Assembly: GCF_002831625.1 (NCBI RefSeq)
Contig: NZ_CP025116.1
Span: 1,812,501-1,876,500, forward strand
Length of the DNA stretch: 64,000 bases
From: Nonlabens sp. MB-3u-79
Lineage (GTDB): Bacteria > Bacteroidota > Bacteroidia > Flavobacteriales > Flavobacteriaceae
Direction of reading: 5' to 3'
Shown piece after piece: positions 17,531 to 27,400 of this stretch. Within the stretch, counting starts at the first letter, position 1; every line of letters starts with the position of its first letter. The notes under the pieces are model-generated. The model had not been told where the DNA came from and did not search any database. It worked only from the letters and a program-made list of their open reading frames with translations. The position numbers and the translations under genes are program-made.

Positions 17531-20500
17531 ATGAACAAAAATTCTACATACCTAGGGAACCAAAAAGCTGCTTTTGATCAAAGTAAGGTGAAAGGTGAAC
17601 TTGTTGATTTTGAAAACGAAAAATATTATAAAATAAGCAACCACGATGCCATGCGCCCATTTTTTATGAGCATAGTAAGTGATTCCAACCACTGGATGTT
17701 TGTATCCAGCAATGGTGGCCTAACTGCAGGGCGTAAAAACAGCGATTCGGCGATTTTCCCTTATTACACAGATGATAAGATTACGGAGTCCAATGATATT
17801 ACGGGTAGTAAAACAATCATAAGAGTGCACAACAAGGACCGTGATTTATTATGGGAGCCTTTTTCAAATAGATATACCGGTATTTATAAAATTACTCGCA
17901 ATCTCTATAAAAATGCTATCGGTAACAAATTGGTTTTTGAAGAGATCAACCACGACTTAAACCTTACCTATAGATACCATTGGAATTCCAGTGATAGTTA
18001 CGGATTTATCAAAAAATCTGAGTTGATTAACGATGGTTCTGATTCTTTACAAATGACCGTGTTGGATGGTTTGCAAAATATGCTACCAGCAAATGTAGGA
18101 GAAGATTTACAAAAGGCATCAAGTAACCTAGTGGACGCTTACAAAAGATCTGAACTTAAGCAAGAAACGGGGATTGGAATTATCGCTTTAAGTGCGGTAA
18201 TAGTTGATAAAGCAGAGCCTAGTGAAGCGCTTAAAGCAAACATAGCCTGGTCGTTAGACGTAGATAATCCTACTTACCTATTGTCTAGCCTTCAGTTAGA
18301 TGATTTCAGAAAAGGAATAACCGTAAAGCAGGAAACTGATGTTAAGGCAGCAAAAGGAGCCTATTTTACTGTTTCAGAAATTCAACTCAGTGCAGGAGAA
18401 ACTAAAGTATGGTACACCCTTGCAGATGTCAACCAAAATATCGTTAGCATCAACGATATTTCCAACCAGATTCAGACCGATGCACATCTTGTAGAAAGGA
18501 TTCAAAAAGACATAGAATTAGGTTCTCAAAAATTAGTAGCGCTTATAGCTGCATCAGACGGTTTGCAATTAACAGCAGACCCGTTAACTAACAATCGCCA
18601 TTTTGCAAATACCATGTTCAATATTATGCGTGGGGGAATTTTTGATAACAACTATGTTATTGAAAAGCAAGACTTCTTAGAGTATTTAGAAGCTGCAAAT
18701 TTGGAAGTGTTTGAAAGTGCTCAAGAATTGCTTCAAGACCTACCAGCAGATTTTGATCTAGATAATTTAAAGGAAATCGCTTATTCTCATAATAATCCGC
18801 ATTTCAAAAGATTAGTAATAGAGTACTTACCTTTAAAGTTTAGTAGAAGACACGGTGACCCAAGTCGTCCATGGAATAAATTTTCTATCAATACACGTAG
18901 TGAAATTGATGGTTCTAAAATATTAGACTATGAAGGAAACTGGCGTGATATTTTCCAAAACTGGGAAGCTTTATCTCATTCTTATCCAGAGTTTATTGAT
19001 GGAATGATTCACAAATTTTTAAACGCAACAACCTTTGATGGTTATAATCCTTATCGAGTTACAAAAGGCGGATTTGACTGGGAAGTAATAGAAGAAGACG
19101 ACCCTTGGTCTTATATTGGATATTGGGGAGATCACCAGATCATTTACTTGCTTAAATTTTTAGAGTTTATACAAGATTATTACCCAGGCAAACTAGATAG
19201 TTTCCTTAACGAAGATCTCTTTGTTTATGCAAATGTTCCTTATAAAATTAAGGAATATGCAGACATCCTACAGGACCCTAAAGACACTATTGATTTTGAT
19301 TACCGTTTACAAGAAGTTATAGAAGAACGACGCGAGCAATTAGGTGCTGACGGTTCTTTATTAAGAGATACATCAGGGGCTATTTATAAAGTAAACCTGG
19401 TAGAGAAACTATTAGCTACTGTTCTTGCTAAAGTTTCTAACCTGATTCCTGAAGCTGGAATATGGTTAAATACCCAACGACCAGAATGGAATGATGCTAA
19501 CAATGCCTTAGTAGGTAATGGTGTTTCCATGGTAACCCTTAACTATTTGAGACGTTTCTTGAATTACTTTAAAGGCTTTATTGAGGATGCAGACTTTGAG
19601 TCTTCATCCATATCTAAAGATCTAGAGGTGTTTTATACAGCAGTAAGCAACACTTTGAAAGATCATCAAGGTTTATTGAAAGGTTCTCTCAACGATACAC
19701 AACGTAGAGCTGTTCTTGACGGTGTTTCTCAACCAGCAAGTGATTATAGAAAAAACATTTATGACCATAATTTCTCAGGTAAAAAACAAGATGTTTCAAA
19801 AGCTAGTTTACTTGAATTTATAGAGGTTACTTTAAAATACTTGGACCATAGTATAGATGCCAATAAGCGTAAAGACGGTATGTATCATGCGTATAACTTG
19901 ATGACATTAGAGGATAACGGCGACGTGAGTATTTCCTACTTATCAGAGATGTTAGAAGGTCAGGTAGCGGCTTTAAGCTCTGGATATTTAACATCGGTAC
20001 AGGCTTTAGAGGTCATGAACGCGTTAAAGTCTAGTGCCTTATTTAGAGAGGATCAATACAGTTATATCTTATATCCTAATAAGAACTTACCGGGATTTGA
20101 AGAAAAGAACATCATTCCTAATGAACTGGTTGCTAAGTCTGAATTGTTACAGCAATTGCTTAAAGATGACAATCAACAAGTTATCGTTCAAGACCTGACA
20201 GGGGTTTATCATTTCAATGCCAGCTTCAACAATGTCAACAGCCTTAAAAAAGCGCTCAAGCAACTAGCTAAAGGGAGTTATAGCAGCCTTGTTAGTAAGG
20301 AACAAAGACAGCTAGAAAAAACTTTTGAAGTTGTTTTCAATCATAAAGCTTTTACCGGTAGATCAGGAACATTCTTTGGTTTTGAAGGACTAGGCTCTAT
20401 ATATTGGCACATGGTTTCCAAGCTATTACTAGCTGTACAAGAATGTTGTTTAAAAGCAGTTAATGATGGAGAAAGCGATGCGTTAATAGGCGAGATGTTG

Positions 20501-20992
20501 GACCATTATTACGAGATACAGGCAGGAATAGGTGCTCATAAATCACCGGAGTTATATGGAGCTGTTCCTACAGATCCTTACTCGCATACACCAGCTACCA
20601 AAGGTGCTCAACAGCCAGGAATGACTGGACAGGTGAAAGAAGATATTTTGAGCCGTTTTGGGGAGTTAGGTATTGTTGTTTCTAATGGCGTACTTTCCTT
20701 TAAACCTAGCTTGTTGCGCAAGCAAGAGTTCTTAGCAAACGATCAAGGCTTTAACTATATAGACGTAGGTAGAAATAAACAGACCATAGCTGTAAGTGCA
20801 GGATCCCTTGCGTTTACCTATTGTCAGGTTCCTGTGATTTATACCAAGTCTCTTCAAGAAAGTGTGCTAGTTGTATTTAAAGATGGTACAGAGAAAACTT
20901 TTGAGCAATTGAAACTGGATAAAACAACCAGTGAAAAGTTGTTTCAACGCACAGGAGAGATCAACCATATAATTGTAAAGGTGATTAAATAG
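17531..20992 (+). CDS. GH149-type beta-1,3-glucan phosphorylase
   Basis: 1153 residues, no signal peptide or membrane segment, so cytoplasmic. Size and build fit GH149, a GH94-related phosphorylase family: a long N-terminal beta domain (about 1-330), then an alpha-rich catalytic region with GYWGDHQIIYLLKFLEF and RPEWNDANNALVGNG. The WND motif (D655) matches the position of the general acid in the GH94 superfamily. Reaction expected: beta-1,3-glucan oligomer + phosphate gives alpha-glucose-1-phosphate and a shortened oligomer, saving ATP. The adjacent transporter and laminarinases fit this. GH161 is an alternative family; a profile search would separate them. Confidence 0.78.
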   Translation: MNKNSTYLGNQKAAFDQSKVKGELVDFENEKYYKISNHDAMRPFFMSIVSDSNHWMFVSSNGGLTAGRKNSDSAIFPYYTDDKITESNDITGSKTIIRVHNKDRDLLWEPFSNRYTGIYKITRNLYKNAIGNKLVFEEINHDLNLTYRYHWNSSDSYGFIKKSELINDGSDSLQMTVLDGLQNMLPANVGEDLQKASSNLVDAYKRSELKQETGIGIIALSAVIVDKAEPSEALKANIAWSLDVDNPTYLLSSLQLDDFRKGITVKQETDVKAAKGAYFTVSEIQLSAGETKVWYTLADVNQNIVSINDISNQIQTDAHLVERIQKDIELGSQKLVALIAASDGLQLTADPLTNNRHFANTMFNIMRGGIFDNNYVIEKQDFLEYLEAANLEVFESAQELLQDLPADFDLDNLKEIAYSHNNPHFKRLVIEYLPLKFSRRHGDPSRPWNKFSINTRSEIDGSKILDYEGNWRDIFQNWEALSHSYPEFIDGMIHKFLNATTFDGYNPYRVTKGGFDWEVIEEDDPWSYIGYWGDHQIIYLLKFLEFIQDYYPGKLDSFLNEDLFVYANVPYKIKEYADILQDPKDTIDFDYRLQEVIEERREQLGADGSLLRDTSGAIYKVNLVEKLLATVLAKVSNLIPEAGIWLNTQRPEWNDANNALVGNGVSMVTLNYLRRFLNYFKGFIEDADFESSSISKDLEVFYTAVSNTLKDHQGLLKGSLNDTQRRAVLDGVSQPASDYRKNIYDHNFSGKKQDVSKASLLEFIEVTLKYLDHSIDANKRKDGMYHAYNLMTLEDNGDVSISYLSEMLEGQVAALSSGYLTSVQALEVMNALKSSALFREDQYSYILYPNKNLPGFEEKNIIPNELVAKSELLQQLLKDDNQQVIVQDLTGVYHFNASFNNVNSLKKALKQLAKGSYSSLVSKEQRQLEKTFEVVFNHKAFTGRSGTFFGFEGLGSIYWHMVSKLLLAVQECCLKAVNDGESDALIGEMLDHYYEIQAGIGAHKSPELYGAVPTDPYSHTPATKGAQQPGMTGQVKEDILSRFGELGIVVSNGVLSFKPSLLRKQEFLANDQGFNYIDVGRNKQTIAVSAGSLAFTYCQVPVIYTKSLQESVLVVFKDGTEKTFEQLKLDKTTSEKLFQRTGEINHIIVKVIK

Positions 20993-21021
20993 ATCATGGA
21001 ATCATAGATAATGTATCAGTT

Positions 21022-21037
21022 CGCTTTCGCGAAAGCG
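21022..21037. repeat. 16-bp palindrome, copy 4
   Basis: Perfect copy 19 bp before the ATG (21056) of the GH17 lipoprotein gene, within its probable leader. Confidence 0.95.
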
Positions 21038-21055
21038 AAATTTAAAATTAACCCA

Positions 21056-22333
21056 ATGAACGTCAACCGCAGTTTTAAAATAGGAATATTACTAGGACAA
21101 TTATTGATTCTAGGAAGTTGTGGTAATGCGCCAAAAGAGGAAGAAAAATTGAATCAAACGAAAGAGATTAATGCAGTAGACATCTTGGGCAACCCAGATT
21201 ATCAAGCTATTTCTTATGGAGGTTATAGAGGGATTTCTAGAGAAGAACAGCCCACTATAGCCCAGCTAAAAGAAGATATGAAGATCATGGCAGCCATGGG
21301 GATAAAAGTGTTGCGCACTTATAATGTGCAACCTAATTTACCACATGCTTCTAATATTCTCGCTGCTATAAAGGAGCTTAAGAATGAAGATGCTGATTTT
21401 GAAATGTATGTCATGCTAGGAGCATGGATTGATTGTAAAAATGCGTGGACTGGTTTAGAGCCAGATCATAACATCGAGAGCGAGGCAAACGCTGGTGAAA
21501 TAGCTAGAGCCGTTGCCTTAGCTAACAAATATCCAGATATTGTTAAAGTAATAGCTGTAGGTAACGAGGCCATGGTAAAATGGGCAGCCAGTTATTATGT
21601 GCAACCTGCTGTTGTTTTAAAATGGGTCAACCATTTACAAGGGTTAAAGAAAAAAGGGAAGCTTTCTAAAGATCTGTGGATTACTAGTTCAGATAATTTT
21701 GCCTCTTGGGGTGGTGGTGATTACATTTATCACACACCAGACTTGACCAAACTCTTGAAAGCTGTTGATTATGTGTCCCTGCATACCTACCCTATGCACG
21801 ATACACACTACAATGCCGTATTCTGGGGAACATTAAGCTTTGAAAAGAGTTTGACAACTCATGAGAAAATGGATGCCGCTATGGGCCGTGCAAGAGACTA
21901 TGCAAAATCACAATATAGAAGTGTGGTGGAGTACATGACAGTAGTAGGTGTTGATAAGCCTGTGCATATAGGTGAAACCGGATGGGCATCAGTGTCAAAT
22001 GGGCATTTTGGTCCAGATGGATCAAGAGCTACAGATGAGTATAAAAGTGCAAAATTCTATCATCTTATGAGAGACTGGACAAATAAAGAAGGCATTTCTT
22101 GTTTTTATTTTGAGGCCTTTGACGAGCGATGGAAAGATGCTGCTAATAAGCTAGGTTCTGAGAATCACTTCGGTCTTTTTACTCTTGATGGTAAAGCAAA
22201 ATATGCACTTTGGGATCAGGTAGATGCTGGTGTTTTTAAAGGTGTAACTAGAGGAGGGAAGCCTATTACTAAAACGTATAATGGCGATAAAAAGGAGTTA
22301 ATGAAAGATGTATTATTTCCACCTTTAAAATAA
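21056..22333 (+). CDS. GH17 beta-1,3-glucanase/glucosidase lipoprotein
   Basis: 425 residues from the ATG at 21056. The frame is open from 21011, but that extension reads through the palindrome and breaks the signal peptide MNVNRSFKIGILLGQLLILGSC. Lipid cysteine C22, followed by GNAPKEEE. GH17 landmarks: GGYRGISREEQPT near the start, acid/base E171 in VGNEAM, nucleophile E307 in IGETGW. Expected to act on beta-1,3-glucan oligosaccharides. The residues just after the cysteine are less acidic than in the GH16 proteins, so it may face the periplasm. Followed after 43 bp by GH30. Confidence 0.88.
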   Translation: MNVNRSFKIGILLGQLLILGSCGNAPKEEEKLNQTKEINAVDILGNPDYQAISYGGYRGISREEQPTIAQLKEDMKIMAAMGIKVLRTYNVQPNLPHASNILAAIKELKNEDADFEMYVMLGAWIDCKNAWTGLEPDHNIESEANAGEIARAVALANKYPDIVKVIAVGNEAMVKWAASYYVQPAVVLKWVNHLQGLKKKGKLSKDLWITSSDNFASWGGGDYIYHTPDLTKLLKAVDYVSLHTYPMHDTHYNAVFWGTLSFEKSLTTHEKMDAAMGRARDYAKSQYRSVVEYMTVVGVDKPVHIGETGWASVSNGHFGPDGSRATDEYKSAKFYHLMRDWTNKEGISCFYFEAFDERWKDAANKLGSENHFGLFTLDGKAKYALWDQVDAGVFKGVTRGGKPITKTYNGDKKELMKDVLFPPLK

Positions 22334-22376
22334 AATAACGGAAGAAGATTGATGAAGAGGGATAAAACGAACCAAC

Positions 22377-23891
22377 ATGAGATATATTAAATATGGAACA
22401 ATTTGTTTATTCACTGCTCTTATGCTAAGCTGTAAACAGGAAAGTGAACAGCTCATAGAAAGAGAAATACTTGATGTAGAAGTTTACGAGACTTCTGCGT
22501 CTGGTAATAATTTGACTAAAGTGATGCCTTTTGAAGTAAAAGACAGTACGACTGTAATTACTATAAATGAGGAGGTAACTTTCCAAACCATTACTGGATT
22601 TGGTGGCGCATTTACAGAATCTTCTGCTTATTTGCTCAATCGATTGAGTAAAAAAAACAGGGATACTATTATCAACGCTTACTTCTCTCGGGAAGGAGCA
22701 AATTACTCGCTAACTCGCACGCATATGAATTCTTGTGATTTTTCTTTATCACAATATTCCTATTCCCCAGTGGAGGACGATGTGAACCTAGAGCACTTTA
22801 GTATAGAAGAAGATAGAGATGATTTAATTCCTATGATTAAAGATGCTATGGCAGCCTCTGAAGATGGTTTTAATCTATTTGCTTCCCCATGGACAGCAGC
22901 ACCTTGGATGAAGGATAATAATGATTGGGTAGGGGGAAAACTACTGCCTAAATACTATGATACTTGGGCGCTTTTCTTTTCAAAATATGTGGATGCTTAT
23001 GAAGCAGAAGGCATCCCTATATGGGGGTTTACGGTAGAAAATGAGCCGCATGGAAATGGAAACAACTGGGAAAGCATGCATTATACTCCTAAGGAAATGA
23101 CAGATTTTGTTCAGTTCCATTTAGGCCCTAAGCTTGAAGCAGATGGTTATGGAGATAAAATTATTCTAGGTTACGATCAAAATAGAGCTGGAATCAAAGA
23201 ATGGGTGGATGAAATGTATAGAGATGAGGCGTCTTCTAAATATTTTGATGGTACCGCCATTCACTGGTACGAAAGCACCTATGATTTCTTTCCAAAGGAT
23301 TTACAATACGCACATGATAAAGCACCAGATAAATACTTAATTGAGACGGAAGGTTGCGTGGATTCTCAAGTACCAGAGTGGAAAAATGACAAGTGGTACT
23401 GGTCTAAAGAATCAACGGACTGGGGTTGGGATTGGGCAAAAGAAGAAGAAAAATACCTGCATCCTAAATACGCTCCTGTTAACCGTTATGCCCGTGACAT
23501 TATAGGATGTATGAACAATTGGGTAGATGGATGGGTAGATTGGAACATGGTTTTAGACCGACAAGGTGGGCCTAACTGGTTTAAAAATTGGTGTGTCGCA
23601 CCAGTAATTGTGGACCCAGATAATGATGAAGTTTATTTTACCCCACTTTATTATACCATGGCACATTTTAGTAAATACATACGTCCAGGCGCTCAAGTTA
23701 TTGATGTAGAACATACAGATAAAGACCTTATGGTCACTGCAGCAAAAAATCCAAACGGTACTATTGCCTTTGTTATTTTTAATGAAGGTATGGAAGATAA
23801 GAATTATGAATTACGCTTTCGCGAAAGCGCAGTCAGCATCAACTTAGGTGCACAGAGCCTGCAAACCGTTATTATACCAACTAAAAACTAA
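22377..23891 (+). CDS. GH30 glucanase (probable beta-1,6-glucanase) lipoprotein
   Basis: 504 residues. Lipobox LSCK at about C19. Catalytic barrel with TGFGGAFTESSAY at the start, acid/base E223 in VENEPHG and nucleophile E325 in IETEGC, followed by a C-terminal beta domain (about 430-504). Resembles GH30 subfamilies 1/3, which include beta-1,6-glucanases. Laminarin carries beta-1,6 branches, so debranching is the natural role here, but glucosylceramidase-like activity cannot be excluded by sequence alone. A palindrome copy lies near the end in the frame RFRES. The transporter fusion gene starts 6 bp after the stop codon. Confidence 0.85.
   Translation: MRYIKYGTICLFTALMLSCKQESEQLIEREILDVEVYETSASGNNLTKVMPFEVKDSTTVITINEEVTFQTITGFGGAFTESSAYLLNRLSKKNRDTIINAYFSREGANYSLTRTHMNSCDFSLSQYSYSPVEDDVNLEHFSIEEDRDDLIPMIKDAMAASEDGFNLFASPWTAAPWMKDNNDWVGGKLLPKYYDTWALFFSKYVDAYEAEGIPIWGFTVENEPHGNGNNWESMHYTPKEMTDFVQFHLGPKLEADGYGDKIILGYDQNRAGIKEWVDEMYRDEASSKYFDGTAIHWYESTYDFFPKDLQYAHDKAPDKYLIETEGCVDSQVPEWKNDKWYWSKESTDWGWDWAKEEEKYLHPKYAPVNRYARDIIGCMNNWVDGWVDWNMVLDRQGGPNWFKNWCVAPVIVDPDNDEVYFTPLYYTMAHFSKYIRPGAQVIDVEHTDKDLMVTAAKNPNGTIAFVIFNEGMEDKNYELRFRESAVSINLGAQSLQTVIIPTKN
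23814..23829. repeat. 16-bp palindrome, copy 5
   Basis: Perfect copy inside the GH30 gene, close to its 3' end, read as RFRES. Confidence 0.95.
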
Positions 23892-23896
23892 ATCTT

Positions 23897-26236
23897 ATGT
23901 CGAGCACTACTCATAAAGTTCATTTTGGCCAGAAAATCGCTTTCGGTCTTGGAATGTTGGCCAACCAGATGTTCCCTGCGGCACTAGGTATTTTCATGGT
24001 AGTCTTAGTCCAGAATTTGGGTTTCCCTACCTGGATGTGGGGGATTTTGTTTTTCCTTCCTCGCGTATTTGATTCAATTACCGATCCTATCATGGGTTTT
24101 ATTTCAGATAACACCAAATCAGTCTGGGGTAGGCGTAGACAATACGTTTTGATAGGAGCGGTGATGATGGGGATATCCTTTAGTATGATGTGGCAACTTT
24201 ATGAAGTAGATGGCTTAAGTTATAACTTTACTTATTTTTTATTGTGGTCCTTAGTTTTCTACCTAGGCTTAACCATTTTTAGTGTGCCTTATGTGGCTAT
24301 GGGCTATGAAATGAGTGATGATTTCCATGAGCGTACAGATATTATGGCTGTAGCACAATGGATAGGACAATGGGCTTGGGTTATTGCACCCTGGTTTTGG
24401 GTGATCATGTACGATCCATCCTGGTTTGAAGACGGAGCAGTTGCCACTAGGACCATAGCCGTATGGGTGGGTGTTATTTGTGCAATCTTAGCGATGGTTC
24501 CTGCTTTTTTTATAAAAAGTAAATCCACTCTAGATGATGAAAGTTTGACTCCTCTAACTATAAAAACTATAGGAGGAAGTTTTGAACAGATTATAGATAA
24601 TTTTAAAGAAGCCTTTAAGATTGAAGATTTTAAAAAACTTTGTTTTTCAACATTCTTAATTTTTAACGCGTTTAATACCGTTGCTGGATTCTCCTTTTTT
24701 ATTGTAGTGTACTATTTATTTAATGGAGATGCTGCAGCAGCTGGTCTATGGCCTACATTATTAGGAAGTATAGGGGCTTTAGTAACTACCTTTTTAGTCA
24801 TCCCTATTGTTGCAAAAATGTCTAAAACACTGGGTAAGAAGAAAGCCTTTTTGTGGTCTCAAGGAATTTCAGTGATTGGTTATATCATGCTTTGGTTTTT
24901 ATTTGTTCCTGGAAAGCCTTACTTATTTTTAATCGCATTACCTTTTTTCTCATTTGGTATTGGAAGTTTATTTACTTTAATGATGTCCATGACATCAGAT
25001 GTTATCGATATAGATGAATTGAATACAGGAAAACGAAGAGAAGGTGTTTTTGGAGCTATTTATTGGTGGATGGTAAAGTTTGGTTTTGCCATCGCAGGTC
25101 TATTAACAGGCGTTATTATGGCATTAGTAGGCTTTGTTCCTGATGCGGTAAACTCTGAAGCGTCTATTACAGGAATACGGTTATTTTACTCTGGCCTACC
25201 TATAGCGGGTACTCTAGCAGCGATGTGGATCATGCGTAATTATGATCTTACGGAAGAAAAATCCTTAGAAATTAGTGCAGAGCTAGCTCTTAGAAAAAAA
25301 CCGTTAAGCAAGCCTATAAGTTCTTCTTACTATGCCTTAAACAAATTACAGTCAATGGGCTCTTTCGAAGGAACTCTGAATTATCCAACTGATGTCAAAA
25401 GTGATGTGACAGCTGCAGAACTGGCCGCACACTTCAAAGTCACTTTAAATGCGGGATTACATGGTATTTGTTTTAGTCCTTATCGGGAGGGTCAGGATGT
25501 ACGTGATACTTTGACGGGTACCCAAATAGATGAAAGAATGGAGGTCATTGCACCCTATACGAAGTGGATCCGTTCTTTTTCAACCACAAAAGGAAACGAA
25601 CTTATTCCATTATCGGCGCGTTCTAAAGGTATAAAAACCATGGTAGGTGCCTGGATAAGTGGTGATAAAGCTCAAAACGATTTGGAAATCCAAAGCCTTA
25701 TTGAGCAGGCTAAAAAAGGAATGGTTGATATAGCTGTTGTGGGTAACGAGGTGTTATTAAGAGAAGAGCTAACTTTAGACGAGTTATTATTTTATGTAAG
25801 AAAGGTAAAAACTGCTGTTCCTGATATTCAGGTAGGCTATGTGGATGCTTATTATCAATTTGTGGAGAATCCTCAGTTAGTAGAAGAATGTGATGTAATT
25901 CTAGCAAACTGTTATCCTTTCTGGGAAGGCTGTGATATAGATAACTCAACGGCATATCTCAATGAAATGCATAATATTGTATTGAGTGTAGCAAATGGTA
26001 AACCTGTCATTGTCACAGAAACAGGATGGCCAAATCAAGGTAATAAGAACCAAAATGCGACTCCTTCAAAAGCAAATGCGATGAAATATTTCGTAAATGT
26101 GGACAATTGGGCAAAAGATAAAGGAGTTGAAACCTTCTATTTCTCATCCTTTGACGAGTCATGGAAAGTAAGACAAGAAGGAGAAGTTGGAGCCCGTTGG
26201 GGATTATGGGATAAATACGAAAATTTAAAATATTAA
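23897..26236 (+). CDS. GPH/MFS-type sugar transporter fused to a C-terminal GH17 domain
   Basis: 779 residues. Residues about 1-455 are a 12-helix glycoside-pentoside-hexuronide:cation symporter of the major facilitator superfamily. Visible signatures are FFLPRVFDSITDPIMGFISD and SVWGRRRQYVLIG, then the second half with SDVIDIDELNTGKRREGVFGAIYW. A short linker leads to a complete GH17 domain (about 490-779) with acid/base E618 in VGNEVL and nucleophile E708 in VTETGWPN. With an even helix number and a cytoplasmic N-terminus, the GH17 part should lie in the cytoplasm. It would cut oligosaccharides as they enter. The reading frame is continuous; there is no hint of two genes joined by a sequencing error. 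The next gene is a close relative of the GH17 part. Confidence 0.88.
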   Translation: MSSTTHKVHFGQKIAFGLGMLANQMFPAALGIFMVVLVQNLGFPTWMWGILFFLPRVFDSITDPIMGFISDNTKSVWGRRRQYVLIGAVMMGISFSMMWQLYEVDGLSYNFTYFLLWSLVFYLGLTIFSVPYVAMGYEMSDDFHERTDIMAVAQWIGQWAWVIAPWFWVIMYDPSWFEDGAVATRTIAVWVGVICAILAMVPAFFIKSKSTLDDESLTPLTIKTIGGSFEQIIDNFKEAFKIEDFKKLCFSTFLIFNAFNTVAGFSFFIVVYYLFNGDAAAAGLWPTLLGSIGALVTTFLVIPIVAKMSKTLGKKKAFLWSQGISVIGYIMLWFLFVPGKPYLFLIALPFFSFGIGSLFTLMMSMTSDVIDIDELNTGKRREGVFGAIYWWMVKFGFAIAGLLTGVIMALVGFVPDAVNSEASITGIRLFYSGLPIAGTLAAMWIMRNYDLTEEKSLEISAELALRKKPLSKPISSSYYALNKLQSMGSFEGTLNYPTDVKSDVTAAELAAHFKVTLNAGLHGICFSPYREGQDVRDTLTGTQIDERMEVIAPYTKWIRSFSTTKGNELIPLSARSKGIKTMVGAWISGDKAQNDLEIQSLIEQAKKGMVDIAVVGNEVLLREELTLDELLFYVRKVKTAVPDIQVGYVDAYYQFVENPQLVEECDVILANCYPFWEGCDIDNSTAYLNEMHNIVLSVANGKPVIVTETGWPNQGNKNQNATPSKANAMKYFVNVDNWAKDKGVETFYFSSFDESWKVRQEGEVGARWGLWDKYENLKY

Positions 26237-26238
26237 TA

Positions 26239-27168
26239 ATGTCATTTAGAAACGAAGATTACCATCCGTATCAAGAATATCAAAAGCATCATGATCCTGA
26301 CCATATAGACAGCTCGGGTGTTGATTTTACTGAGCATACCTCAGTAGAAGATTTAAGTGAATTATGGAATGAATCCCTAAAAAGAGGTATGCATGGGATT
26401 TGTTTTAGTATGTATGAAGACGGGCAGCAGCCTGGAGATCATATCACTATGGAACAGGTAGAAAGGCGTATTGGAATATTGAAGCCTTATACCAAGTGGG
26501 TGCGGTCTTTCTCTTGTATAGAGGGAAATGAATTTGTGCCACAAATGGCTCATAAATATGGACTTAAAACTCTTGTCGGAGCCTGGTTAAGCGATGATCT
26601 TGAGAAAAATGAATTAGAGATTGAAGCCTTGATTGATCTTGCAAATAAAGGTTTTGTTGATATTGCAGCTGTTGGGAATGAAGTGCTTTACCGCAATGAT
26701 CTTTCTATTGAGCAATTATTGGAGTACATTAAAAGAGTAAAAAAGGCGCTACCAAATATTCCTGTAGGCTATGTTGATGCCTATTATGAGTTTGTAGTAC
26801 ATCCAGAATTAATACAACATTCTGATGTTATTTTAACCAATTGCTACCCGTATTGGGAAGGAACGAGTATAGATTATTCTCTAGGCCATATGAATGATAT
26901 GTTTAATCAGGTGGTCAATGTAAGCCAGGGCAAAAGAGTTATCATAACAGAAACAGGCTGGCCTAGTCAAGGGGAGAGTTTAAGAGAGGCACATTCATCA
27001 GCCGAAAATGCTATGAAGTATTTTATAAACGCACAACTTTGGTCAAGTCAAAACGATATAGATATTTTCTATTTCTCCTCATTTGATGAGTCTTGGAAAA
27101 AAGGTGCTGAAGGTGAAGTAGGCGCTTATTGGGGCCTTTGGGATAAATTAGAACAGTTGAAATTCTAA
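26239..27168 (+). CDS. Cytosolic GH17 protein, paralogue of the transporter-fused domain
   Basis: 309 residues, no signal peptide, starts 3 bp after the stop of the fusion gene. It matches the C-terminal domain of that protein throughout (MHGICFS, YTKWVRSFS, VGAWLSDD, DAYYEFV, NCYPYWEG). Acid/base E148 in VGNEVL, nucleophile E238 in ITETGWP. Likely a cytoplasmic beta-1,3-glucan oligosaccharide hydrolase or transglycosidase working beside the phosphorylase. The tandem position suggests that the fusion arose by duplication of this gene onto the transporter, or the reverse. Confidence 0.85.
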   Translation: MSFRNEDYHPYQEYQKHHDPDHIDSSGVDFTEHTSVEDLSELWNESLKRGMHGICFSMYEDGQQPGDHITMEQVERRIGILKPYTKWVRSFSCIEGNEFVPQMAHKYGLKTLVGAWLSDDLEKNELEIEALIDLANKGFVDIAAVGNEVLYRNDLSIEQLLEYIKRVKKALPNIPVGYVDAYYEFVVHPELIQHSDVILTNCYPYWEGTSIDYSLGHMNDMFNQVVNVSQGKRVIITETGWPSQGESLREAHSSAENAMKYFINAQLWSSQNDIDIFYFSSFDESWKKGAEGEVGAYWGLWDKLEQLKF

Positions 27169-27291
27169 TACGTCAGGAGTTTCATTTCTATGATATTTTA
27201 AAAAATAAATAATTACTCGTTAGAACATACTTGCTAAGCAAATTTAATAATCTGGTTAGCAAGTTTTTGTTTAAGAGTTACTAGTAGCTGA

Positions 27292-27307
27292 CGCTTTCGC
27301 GAAAGCG
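27292..27307. repeat. 16-bp palindrome, copy 6
   Basis: Perfect copy in the gap before the GH3 gene. Confidence 0.95.
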
Positions 27308-27400
27308 AATGTCAACCGGCTATACCTTCATTCCCCTTTAATTACTAAGTCTACTATTATTAAAAACACACACTATTTTACCGCCCTGATTCTTTGCATT

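Noticed and set aside
17531..20992. GH94 cellobiose/laminaribiose phosphorylase
   Set aside because: Much longer than GH94 proteins; GH149 fits length and context better, though this is not proven here.
21011..21055. Earlier start for the GH17 lipoprotein
   Set aside because: Would place palindrome-encoded residues before a good lipoprotein signal.
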